A stretch of DNA of 64,000 nucleotides from positions 28,059,118-28,123,117 of the forward strand of contig NC_079149.1 in NCBI RefSeq assembly GCF_945859685.1, written 5' to 3'. Both the position numbers and the translations under genes were made by a program. The notes under the pieces were generated by a model, which worked only from the letters and a program-made list of their open reading frames with translations, was not told the DNA's origin and ran no database searches. The stretch is from Eupeodes corollae. Taxonomy: Eukaryota; Arthropoda; Insecta; Diptera; Syrphidae. Shown here one piece after another: positions 22,197-32,059 of this stretch. Each line of letters opens with the position of its first letter. Position 1 is the first letter of the stretch.

Positions 22197-22335
22197 GACG
22201 ACCATAAATTGGACGTTGCGCTTTTAACGTTGAGGCCACTTACTCTGAATTTAGGAAGTAAATTTTAATAGTTTCGAATCGTTGTTGACCCGTTTATCTT
22301 TCCATCATGAAATGTCCCTGTTGAAAACCCCTGTA
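22197..22335 (-). mobile_element. mariner-like 5' fragment fused to RTE copy C
   Basis: Read on the minus strand, TTCATGATGGAAAGATAAACG leads into a GQQRFETIKIYF motif and ASTLKAQRPIYGRHNLPNRS. This matches, residue for residue in most positions, the N-terminus of the mariner at 50100-50721 (KYSSQQRVEVIKIYYRSSES, then LRARHPIYGHHNLNSRS). The open frame 22239-21859 runs from mariner into RTE without a stop, giving a chimeric frame. Only the first part of the helix-turn-helix region remains. No continuation of mariner was found to the left of the RTE tail. Confidence 0.75.
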
Positions 22336-22957
22336 TTTTATAAGCTTCATAGAATTTTAAAAAATAGGTCTCCTTTTTATTAAAACTTTACTAGAGTTCA
22401 AAACGTCATTCTTCTTGGTACAACATTTTGCTATTGGTTATATCACTTTTAGCTCTTGAATTTTCATTTTGGAAAAAGAATTTTGTTTTTCAGTTTGGTA
22501 TTAATTTGGATAAAAAGACCGACTTTAAATTCTTCCTGCTATATTTATATACTATACATTGTCATAAGGCAGCTTTAAAATTCAAAAATTTAAATTATAT
22601 TCCTTATTCCCATATTTACTTAGCTTGAACTCTGTAGACACATGTAAATCTTGTAAAATATTCAGAATTGTAACCATTTTAGCTTTGATTTGATTCCGAG
22701 CTGATTTTCGATAAACATCATTTGCTAACTAAATATGACACAAAACCTAAAATCAAATTTAGCAAATAATATCTCTAGCTCAAACCCAATTAGCAATGCG
22801 TCTTCTCATGATGTGTATAAAGGTATATAGAAGCTTCCTTATGTTATGTTTAGTATAATGTATGTCTTTGAATTCTCACGAGGATACACAATTTACATGA
22901 GTTTTGGGTATATTGCGTATACTTAAGCAAATTAACGTTTAACTTAAGCATCTTTGT

Positions 22958-22978
22958 CATCACATCACATCACCTCAC
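22958..22978 (+). repeat. (CACAT)n-like simple repeat
   Basis: CATCACATCACATCACCTC, read directly. Confidence 0.8.
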
Positions 22979-23743
22979 CATATGTATGTGATGTTATATG
23001 CGACAAATTGTTGGTCCCATCGATCATTAGCATCAGAATAAGGAGCAAGCAAACTTTATGTCTATTTACCTAAGCGTTTGCAGTTTAATGTTAAATAGTT
23101 GTGCTGCGGTGCATACCACGGCTAAATAGGGAATATATAACATAATATTATACGGTGGGTATTGTCGGTAAGGTAGAGTGGGAGGAAGGACTTAAACATA
23201 CACCTTATAACCATATGATTGTTGACAGGACAAACAATTCGCAACTCGCATTGATGCAAAGGCACTAAACCAACCAACCTACTCTCTGATCAAATTATTT
23301 GCTTAAAGTCCGTTCAAGCATTTCTTAACGCAAATTACCCAAAGAGCTTTCTGTCTGTCTGATGTCCTCCACTTTGGCTGTATAAGACAATGTGTGTTTG
23401 TGGGGATGTGTCTCTTTAGTCTCCCTCTCAAATCTAGCCTATGTTTCGATTATTTAAACATTTTTCCTTGGGAAAATTTGCAATTGCAAACAACATTTCG
23501 GACAAAAGCACGGGGTATAGAGAGTGGATCTAGGGAACGAAGTGGAACGGACCGAACGTAGAATATTGACATACCATAGGAGTACATATATAAAATATAA
23601 GGAAAATTAAATTCACTTAGACAAAACGGTACACAATAATACATATCCTTGATGCAAATTATGCAACCAAAACAATTATCCTCATGCACTTTGTCCATCT
23701 GCTAAGGTGGACCGAGTATGAATTCGAGGTATGACCGGCTATA

Positions 23744-23780
23744 GGAGGTGGTGGTGGTAGTGGTGGTGGCAGTGGCGGTG
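23744..23780 (+). repeat. Imperfect (GGT)n repeat
   Basis: GGAGGTGGTGGTGGTAGTGG and further GGTGGCAGTGGCGG units. Confidence 0.8.
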
Positions 23781-24470
23781 ACAAAGACGGCAGGAATGGC
23801 GTTCCGGATTCGAGGTGTGGTTTTATCTATTTGCATATAGTTCAAGGCGAGTGCGGTGGTCCTCATTGTCGGCTTGATTTGCATCTGCAGTTGCCAGACC
23901 GACAAATGTCCAGCTTTGAATAATTAATGCTCATTTTCTTCCCCTCTTTCAACTGCACTTGTATATATACAAACAGAGATACCTGGTGTCATCACACAAA
24001 AGATAGATACTTATAAGGTGATGTATGGACCTAGATATGTACATATATAAAGATATTTCATGGTCCAAGAAGGTACTCTGTCGGAATTAATTTTGGTTGA
24101 GAACGCGTGCCAACCAAAGCAAAGGAAGAACAAACTTGGCCAATTGCAATGCAACGCAATTTAAACCAAAGCCCGCACATAACGTTCGAAATTAATTAGC
24201 CCATAATCAGGTGATTTAAATCGCGTGGCGTGGATGGCGTGTGATGGTGTTTCGCGTGAAAGGACGAAAGATGATGCCACTTTGACAATTGTAGCGATGT
24301 TCCTTTTAGTGTAATGAAATGCGCGCTGATTATTATTCATTGGATGGGGTTTGACCAATTAATTTAGCTTTAAACATAAGACAAATTCAACTAAATAATT
24401 CGTTAAGGATTAATGTCTTCACATCACAATCACAAAACAATTAAATTTTGAAGATAAACTCTCTACACCG

Positions 24471-24765
24471 TTAAAAAAAATTAAGTGTCCGTTGAGAGGT
24501 AGGGACTTACAACTATCAACAATTCCTCTGTGTGAGTACTGTTAAAACGGATTGAGGGGACCTACAGGTTTAAGCCGAATCCGAATGGCTGATTTGAGAA
24601 GCGCTTTTCATGACAAGAATTACTCTTGGAGAATTTGTCAATTCCTCGCAAGAGGCAGTAACCGTGAATAAAACTTTAGATGGCACAGGCAGGGATCGAA
24701 CCCAAGACCTGTGGCATGACAGTCCAACACACTAGCCATCATGCCACAAGTACTACCTCCACACC
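24471..24765 (-). mobile_element. tRNA-derived SINE
   Basis: On the minus strand the 5' end carries a tRNA-like pol III promoter: an A-box-like GATGGCTAGTGTGTTGG (complement of about 24723-24739) and, about 20 nt further, a B box GGTTCGATCC (complement of 24693-24702) inside GTCTTGGGTTCGATCCCTG. A tRNA-unrelated body of about 190 bp follows and ends near CGGACACTTAA plus a short T/A-rich tail at 24471-24482. The acceptor arm does not fold as a real tRNA, so it is a SINE rather than a tRNA gene. It sits about 30 bp from the left end of the split mariner. Family unknown. Confidence 0.72.
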
Positions 24766-25125
24766 ATTTAGAGGGCCAAATATTTAAACAAAATAAAGGG
24801 TGATTTTTTAGCTATTATCGTTTTGGCAAAACTGGTTTAACAGCTGACGAAAGTTTCTTATTTTTTTAACTGTCAAACATCTTCAGTTTGGTCTATAATT
24901 TAACCGTGAATCGTCTTATAAAGGAACAATTCTTTCAAATTATTGAATTTTATTATCGAAATGAGTGCTCTGTTAAGAAAGCTAATAGCGCACTTCTTCC
25001 ATTTTATTGTCAGTTTAATCGACCCACTGAAGTTATCCGAAGATACACTTTTTATCAACAAATTGTGTTCAGCGACGAAGCTCATGCTTAGCTCAATGGG
25101 TTCGTAAATAAACAGAATTGTCAGA

Positions 25126-28100
25126 TAGGTAGGTAGGTAGAAATGGCGATCTCAAGGCAACCTAGCCTGTGATCAAATTAGTGCTGCAGTGCGCCGTTTT
25201 GATACTAAAAACTCATTTGACCTTTGATTGAAAGTGATAGAGAAGCTTCATAGCGATTATGTTAGAGCCATTTTGTCGCATTGAGAAAAAAGATTAGGTC
25301 TCTAATCTTTGTCTCTCAGATAGCTCATCGAGTTCTTGAAAGAATGCTTTTCCAAAGCATTTCATTCTGGTGTTTGCCAAAGCAGGACCTTTGCAGAGGA
25401 AATGGATTATGGTTTCACTTTCTCTTTGGTCACTACAACTACTGTAAGAGATACCCAACTTTTCTGCATGAACTCCTACAGGCCAATGTCCGGTACAAAC
25501 CGCAACAATCCTGGCTTTGTCTTGCCTTGGCCTGCATAGAAGATCGTTTGTACGGGTTTTATTTTAAGTGGGCCATATCTTCCTAGATATAATGCAGTTG
25601 GGTAAATTGCTCCACCTTCGATTTGATTCAGTTCGGTAGATAGAAAAGATTTTACCCTTCAAAGCACCAAGATGAATGTTAACCATTTCCGCAAGTGAGC
25701 TATGAAGGGCCGATCCTTGCCTGGCTAGCTCGTCAGCCCGTTCATTTCCCACGATACCAATATGGCCCGGAACCCAGATCAGGGTGACACCGAGGTTAAT
25801 ATTCAGGTTCGCAAGCTCATCGTGTTATTGCTGGAGCAATTTAGATGAGGATATGACCGAGTTAATGGCTTTGGCAGCTGCCTGACTGTCTGTAAAGATA
25901 GCCACATTCCGGTTTTGGTTTGGGTTTTGTTTAAGTATCTTACATGCCTCCCTTATTGCCAGCAGTTCAGACTGAAAAACGCTAGCAAAGTCAGGAAGCC
26001 TAAAGGATTTGGTTACATTTAGGGATTCCGAAAAGATCCCAGAACCAACTCCGCAGTCCATCTTTGAGCCGTCAGTAAAGATGGTTGTGTCGAAACCTAT
26101 CGACACGATGTCATCCTCCCAATCTTCTCTTGATGGGAAAATAACCTTAAAACCCTTACTAAGGCTCAAAGTAGGAGTGCAGTAGTCAGTGTCTACCGAG
26201 ATCATATCTGAGGGAATCAATTTCGTTGGGTTGCTGTGACCATTAGGTTTTGACAACCAGCTGTTTGATTCCTTCAGCCTAATAGCGCTGCAGGAAACTA
26301 TGTATTTAATAAAAAGGTCGATTGGTAGAAGATCCACAATAACGTTTTAGGCGTCCGTTGGGCAAGTACCCATGGCCCCTGTGGTGGGCACGCAAGCTGT
26401 TCTCTGAACCTTGTTTATCTTTTTAATGTTATATTGTTATATATGTTTGCTAAGAGCAATCAAACCATAAGATTGAGCGTACTACGGCTGTTTACGTCCA
26501 TAAAATCATCTTCGACTGAAGTCCCCACTTTTTGCCGAAAGTTTTGCTGCAAGCAAGAAGGCAACACAGGCCTTCTTAACCCGTACTTCAATATTTAGTT
26601 TCCAGTTTAGTTAAGGGTCGAGTATAACTCAAAAATTTTTTGCACTGGAAGACAATAATAGGATTTGACCGTTGAGTCGAGGCAGCGTGAAGGGCGGTAC
26701 TTTAGATTTGGTGGTAAAAAGCAACAGTTCAGTTTTAATTTGGTTAACTCCTCGTCCACAACTCGTGGCCCAGTTGCAGAGGTGTTCTTTCCTGACACCA
26801 ATAGCACCAAATCATCCGCATAGGCTACCGACTTCACTCCACATCTCTCTAATTTAACGAGAATTGTATCCATGACCAGACGCCATAAAAGAGGTGAAAG
26901 GATACCACCCTAGAGTGTTCCCCTACTCACGTGTTTTGTTGCGATTGTATTGCCTAGAGTGGCTCGAATCTTACTACCACTGAGCATGGAAATAATCCAT
27001 TCTCGAATGAAGTCTTCTACACCGAACTTAACGAGCGATTCTTCTATGGATTCGGTAAGGACGTTGTTAAAAGCACCTTCTATGTCTGGGGAGGTAGCAA
27101 GAGTAAATTCTTTATAATGGATTGTTTGTTCTCGTGGAGGGCAGTCTCCGTAGATTTGCCCTTAAGATAAGCATGCTGAGAGCTTCCGAGAGGTCGTCCA
27201 ACTAGGATTTCTCTAATATGGTAATCAAGAATGCGCTCCAAGGTTTTAAGCACAAAAGATGTTAAGCTTATTGGTCTGAAATCCTTCGGGGATTCGTGAC
27301 CTCGCCTACCCACTTTCGGGATAAAAACTACTTTGACCTGTCTCCACGACATGGGCACATGTTTGAGAAGGAGACATCCTTTAAAAATTTGTTCCAGCCA
27401 TGGAGCTGCCACATCATGCAACTTTGAAGCATAACTGGCAGTATGCCATCCATGCCTGGGGATTTATATGGAGAAAAAGTATTGATGGCCCACAAAATAT
27501 TTTCTCTGGTTATAACGGAATTGACTTGCTCCATATGAGCTACGTTTAGCTCTGTGGTTTCAAGCGATTCGGGGTTATCACTCTCGCAACCCGGAAAGTG
27601 CGTCTTTATCAGTAGCTCAAGAGATTCGGCTGGAGAGGCTGTCCAGGTTCCATCAGGCTTTTTTAGAAATGAAGGATTACAATGTTCCTTCGATAAAACT
27701 TTGCTGAACCTTGCGGAGTCCTTTATGTCTTCGATTGATTGACAGTATTCTCTCCAGCCTTGTCTTTTGGCTAATGACAGGGCTTGTTTGTAAATTTTTA
27801 GAGAGTCTTTATACGGTTGGTAAAACTTATGTTTGTGGCAGATATTGAAACTTGTCCTCGTCATTTTCCTAAGACTCGACAGTTCTTCATTCCACCACGA
27901 AGGAAGGGTTTACGGCTATATTTAACTGGAAAAGAGACTCTAAAAGCTTTACTTATAGAAGTTTCAAAGGTTTTCACCTTTGATTCAAGGTCTCCTATCG
28001 ATTCAGTGAGATTCGGTAAGTTGATTAGTTTGGAATTTGTAATTTGACTGAATTTCCTCCAGTCAGTTTTTTTTGGGATTTCTGTAAGGTGGAGGGTTTT

Positions 28101-28432
28101 TTGACTCAAAATTAATTTGAAAAAGAATCCACTTGTGATCCGAAAACGAATTCAAAGTTGAAACTTTCCAATTCTCCACTAATAAACTACGGTTATTTAC
28201 TTAAGTAACATCAAGCACATCCTCCCATCCATCATAATTTTCCTAGCTCGGAAAGACGAAAGTGGGAGTATTGCCTCTGTTACAAATGGTCATATTATTT
28301 TCAATAATAAAATCAAAAAGTGACTCACTTCGTCCATTGATCACAGAACTTTCCCAAAGAAAAGAATTGTCAACTTTGGAGTAAATATCAGCTAGAAGCA
28401 TTGCCAGAGCCACCAATGCATTCAAAAAAAGA
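25126..28432 (-). mobile_element. LOA-like LINE nested in mariner, 5'-truncated
   Basis: Minus-strand LINE whose 3' end in sense is a (CTAC)n tail, read here as TAGGTAGGTAGGTAG (25126-25140). Order from its 5' side: endonuclease C-terminus, RT, RNase H, 3' region. Truncation lies within the endonuclease at about 28432. A repeat-type tail and an RNase H domain after RT fit LOA and related clades. It interrupts a mariner transposase gene, so it is the younger of the two. Confidence 0.82.
25564..28430 (-). pseudogene. LOA-like ORF2: endonuclease C-term, RT and RNase H
   Basis: Endonuclease part: GRSESLFDFIIENNMTICNR with GNTPTFVFPS (about 28340-28243) and a SFSDHKW motif near 28130. Linker: MTRTSFNICHKHKF and YSRKPFLRGGMKN (27980-27864). 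RT: YKSPGMDGILPVMLQ (about 27440), WRQVKVVFIPKVGRRG, FRPISLTSFVLKTLERILDY, QHAYLKGKSTETALHE (about 27150), a decayed segment, and VKSVAYADDLVLLVSG with intact YADD (about 26810-26840). RNase H: TTIFTDGSKMDCGVGSGIFS (about 26040-26085), FQSELLAIREACKIL and VAIFTDSQAAAKAINSV (25870-25920), then GNERADELARQGSAL (25700-25750). The four RNase H acidic motifs (TDGS, E, TDSQ, ERAD) are all visible. Frameshifts occur near 27080, 26600 and 25830. Confidence 0.85.
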
Positions 28433-29011
28433 CACAATTTGGTGTGGTTTATGAACTGGTGGCATCATTGGATCGTACTTCTTAAAAAATGATGCGAATC
28501 GAAACGTAACTGTGAATTGTGAGGGCTACCGTAAGATGATATCCAACTTTTTTTTGCCCAAAATGCAAGAGTTGACTTGCATAACATGTTGTCAACAAGT
28601 TGGTCCCACATGCCACAAAGCACTCGCAACAATGGACTTATTGAGAGCCGAGTTCGGTGAACATTTTATTTCACGTTCGGGACCGGTTAATTGGCCGTCT
28701 AGATCGTGCGAATTAATGCCCTAAGACTATTTTGTGTGGGGCTATGTTAAAACTCATGTCTATACAAACAAGCTCGCTTCAATTGACATTTGAAGACTGC
28801 AATGAAGCATTTTTTTGTGAGATACCAGCCGAAAAGAGTATGCCAAACTTGGAATAAGCGGATGGACCATTTGAGGTGCAGTCAAGGTCAAAACATTTGC
28901 ATGAAATAATCTTTAAACATACCGTACTATTGATTCAAATAAAGATTTCATGCATTTTTCTGAATTGTATGTGTTTTTTTTTAATATCTTATAGCTTTTA
29001 AAAAACACCTT

Positions 29012-31900
29012 CTTTTTGAAAAAAGAAAACTTGTTTTTAAAATACACTCTTTGCAAATAAGTTTTCAATATTTCAGAATATTTCATCAAGCGTGAAACAG
29101 CTCTTTTTGTTAAACGAAAGTCTTACTTTCGAGATTCCGAGTAGGAAACAGCTGCAAGTGTCAAAATACCCAATAATTTAAAAAGTAACCATTATATTGC
29201 ACACCCTGTATATAGTTATATAATTTGCCTTTTAATTTGGCATCCATTATATAAAATCACAATTTTATTATACGTGCCTAAAATGTTGATATTTTTGCCA
29301 CTCATTTTTAAAACTTAGCAAAACACCATTAGAAGCAACATTTCTCAAAATAGTGTCACAGTAATTTCTTAAAACTCAACATTAGATAATACCAGGCAAT
29401 GATGTTTCCACCTGACTTATTTATATAACTTGAATCTTGGTCCTTTATGTGATGCTCGACTCAGCATTAGGTTTTGTAAAAAGATGGTAAAAATAATTTA
29501 TTTTCTAACCCTTAAATGACCCGAACGTTGACATGATGTTTGTGTGAACTTTAATTGAGCAAGAATAGAATGCATCTAACGAAGATTCTATCATTTTGCA
29601 CTTTAAGCCTGCCTTCAATTCCTGGGTAAATCCTTTAATCTTGACCCTTTACCGTAACCGTCTCAATCTATTAAGTCTAAACAAAAAATAGGGTCGCAGA
29701 GGAATTGCTGACGTTCTCCAGAAATTCAGTTGACGACTACTCTTAAACCAGTAACTGTAACCGTAAGAAAGTGCATAACCACGTCCTTTTTGTTAACCAA
29801 CAAGGCGAACTTTCTACGTCCTTAATGAATTTCTAACGTCTTTAAATTTAACTTTTAGACAGCTTTAATAAGTCAGAAAATTAATACAAATTAGAATTTG
29901 ACGGTATTGAAAACTAGGCTAAATCTGTTCGCTGAAGACGAGCTAAAAAATTAGCAACACAATGTATCACATCACTTCTCATTTCAACCTAATTCTCTAA
30001 AAAATCTTCACTTTCAAAAATGAAAAGACTACAAGTCCTTTTTTTGCAACCTATCACACTCTTCTATTAAATATTCACCTACAATTCCATGTTAATAACG
30101 AAAAACTTTTCCGACATACATGATCAAACATAAGCCAAGTTAAGATACGTATACTGATAAGCTTTATATAAAATTGCTGTTGCTACCTACACAAGGTCTT
30201 GATGAGCTGTTGTACCATAGCATCACGCCTTAGTGTCTATATAGGAAAAGGTAAACTGGTACATAACAATGCTCGTTGTTGCAACTTTTGCACTGCAATT
30301 GGTAATCTAATTGTTAATGCTAGGCAAAGGTATATAAGGGCTAACTACCACGTAGATAGAAGGTATGGCGTTTAGTTAGGTTTCCCCTCTTGATTTGTTC
30401 CATTCGCACAAAATACAATAAAAAGGAAACACAAGGTCGTATGCATAACGTAATTTAGGAGGGGGTATTGCCATGTCTAACATTTAAACCATTTTCCATG
30501 ATGCTTATTTTCAATTCTAACCAGCTAAGAGTTAAGTTTAATGGTACACGACCAAGGGTATAATTTTGAATTAAAACATAACCAGCAAGACATATTTATT
30601 GGGGGTTATTTCACACTCACAATAAGCCCCTTTTCTAGCTATGACCTTGCTCTAAGAGAGATATTACATCAGGCAGAGATGTAACCTTACGTAGTACAAA
30701 AAATATTTTGTTGAGTAAATTCAATGACAGCCAACCAACTCATACCAACAACGCCATTGTGCAAAACTGCAAACCAAAAACCGCACCAACTCTAACCAAC
30801 TAAAAGGTTCTCACATATGAAGCTCAAGCTGAAGCTATATTGAAAATGGAATAGATGCAACTTTTTGGGTAGTTTTGCTTCTTGATATGTGCAGTTCACT
30901 GCTTTGCAATTCCATAAAGCGAATCCAAAAGTTTTACGTGCAATCATCCGAACGTGCAACATGAATTTTGCACCAAAAAATAAACGTATATACTACATTC
31001 TACACATGTAAATGTATGTATGGGTATATTTTCTCACTTTTTGGGGTTTTTAGTTCTTAAGGGGTAGAGGCGTGAGGTTATAGGGTAGGGTAGTGAAAAT
31101 AGCAACTATAAATGTAACAAACTTTTTTAGTCGACCTCGAACAGTGTTGAATGGGTACAAAATAGATGAAGTTGTTAACGAATTTCAATATACTCGTTTG
31201 TATGTATGTTCTTTTGTATAATGCATGTGTTATTATGAATGAATACAGTTATAAACTTTTTATTTCCTCTTTTTTTTAATGTGTGTGTATTAAAGTAAAA
31301 ATAAAGTTACAGTTAAATAAAATGCGAAAATACTAGAAAAAACTATAAACTGACCGACCTCACAAATTTTGATTTAAAGTTAAAAAACTTTCCCTATGTC
31401 TTACAACATGAGCGCAAGGATACAAAATGAATGTGGCCAGAATATATAAATGGGTCAATTAAGAGAAAGTGCAAAATTATATATGCAAAATATGACATTT
31501 TTTATTATTATTGCCCGAATTACATTCATTGTGTGAAGAAGAAAGACAGAAAAATAAATAAGCTCTGCTAAATTGATAAAATGTTCATTTAAATTTATAG
31601 TTTTAAGCTATAATTGTATTCACTTAAAATACAGAACTATAAAAAAGTTTTAAAAAATTAGTTAATGCAGTTAGTAAGGTATGTATATATAATTTCAGGA
31701 TTGATAATAAAAGTTTTGTGTCCTTTATTTTTTAAAGTCTTCAGTTGAACTAATTTTTATTTGAATTCGTTGAGCATTGCATTTATTGCCTTAATATTGG
31801 GAATTCAATAACGCTAAACATCAAGACTTATTTATTCAGCTTAATACAAGCTATCTTATGGGCCCTTAGGCATACATAAAAACTCTTTGATGTACAAGAA
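29012..31900. other. Unassigned AT-rich interval
   Basis: No coding family recognised. Near 29190-29216 the sequence ...ATTGCACACCCTGTATA resembles the outer end of another mariner-type element (inverted: TATACAGGGTGTGCAAT), but no partner end or transposase was found. The rest is AT-rich, with TATGTATG-type simple sequence. Confidence 0.4.
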
Positions 31901-32059
31901 CTAACAATTTTGGTTTTATTAGACTTAAAATTAAAAGGGACGAGGAATTTGGACTCAAAAAGGGAAAAAGTAAAGGGTATCTTTCAGATGGGATTTGGAA
32001 ATGATGAAGTCGAAGACTACCATAGCAGCGTTGCAGTGACGAAGAATTCTGGATATTAT

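Larger units (their letters stand above)
22336..24470. other. Unassigned interval
   Basis: No gene or TE recognised. It contains a CATCA/CACAT simple stretch (22958-22978) and a TGG-rich imperfect repeat (23744-23780) whose complement reads as a Thr run. It may be unique intronic or intergenic DNA. Confidence 0.45.
24797..29011 (+). mobile_element. mariner-like transposon split by a LOA-like LINE
   Basis: The left part (24797-25120) and right part (28433-29011) belong to one element. Left end AGGGTGATTTTTTAGCTATT and right end, inverted, AAGGTGTTTTTTAAAAGCTA are similar terminal repeats. Left coding scrap: EQFFQIIEFYYRNECSVKKA, then VFSDEAHA (first catalytic Asp kept, about 25068-25085) and LNGFVNKQNC. 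Right coding scrap: TGGIIGSYFLKNDANRNVTV, QQVGPTCHKA (second Asp changed to Val, about 28600), FGEHFISRSGPVNWPSRSCE, and DYFVWGYVKTHVYTNKLASI (third Asp kept) after a stop codon. About 25 residues are missing at the insertion point. Frameshifts and stops mark it as inactive. Confidence 0.83.

Noticed and set aside
24660..24750. A functional tRNA gene on the minus strand
   Set aside because: A- and B-box motifs are present but no acceptor or anticodon stem pairs convincingly, and a SINE-like body follows.
29190..29216. End of a further mariner-type element (TATACAGGGTGTGCAAT inverted)
   Set aside because: No partner terminus and no transposase sequence were found next to it, so it is mentioned only as a resemblance.
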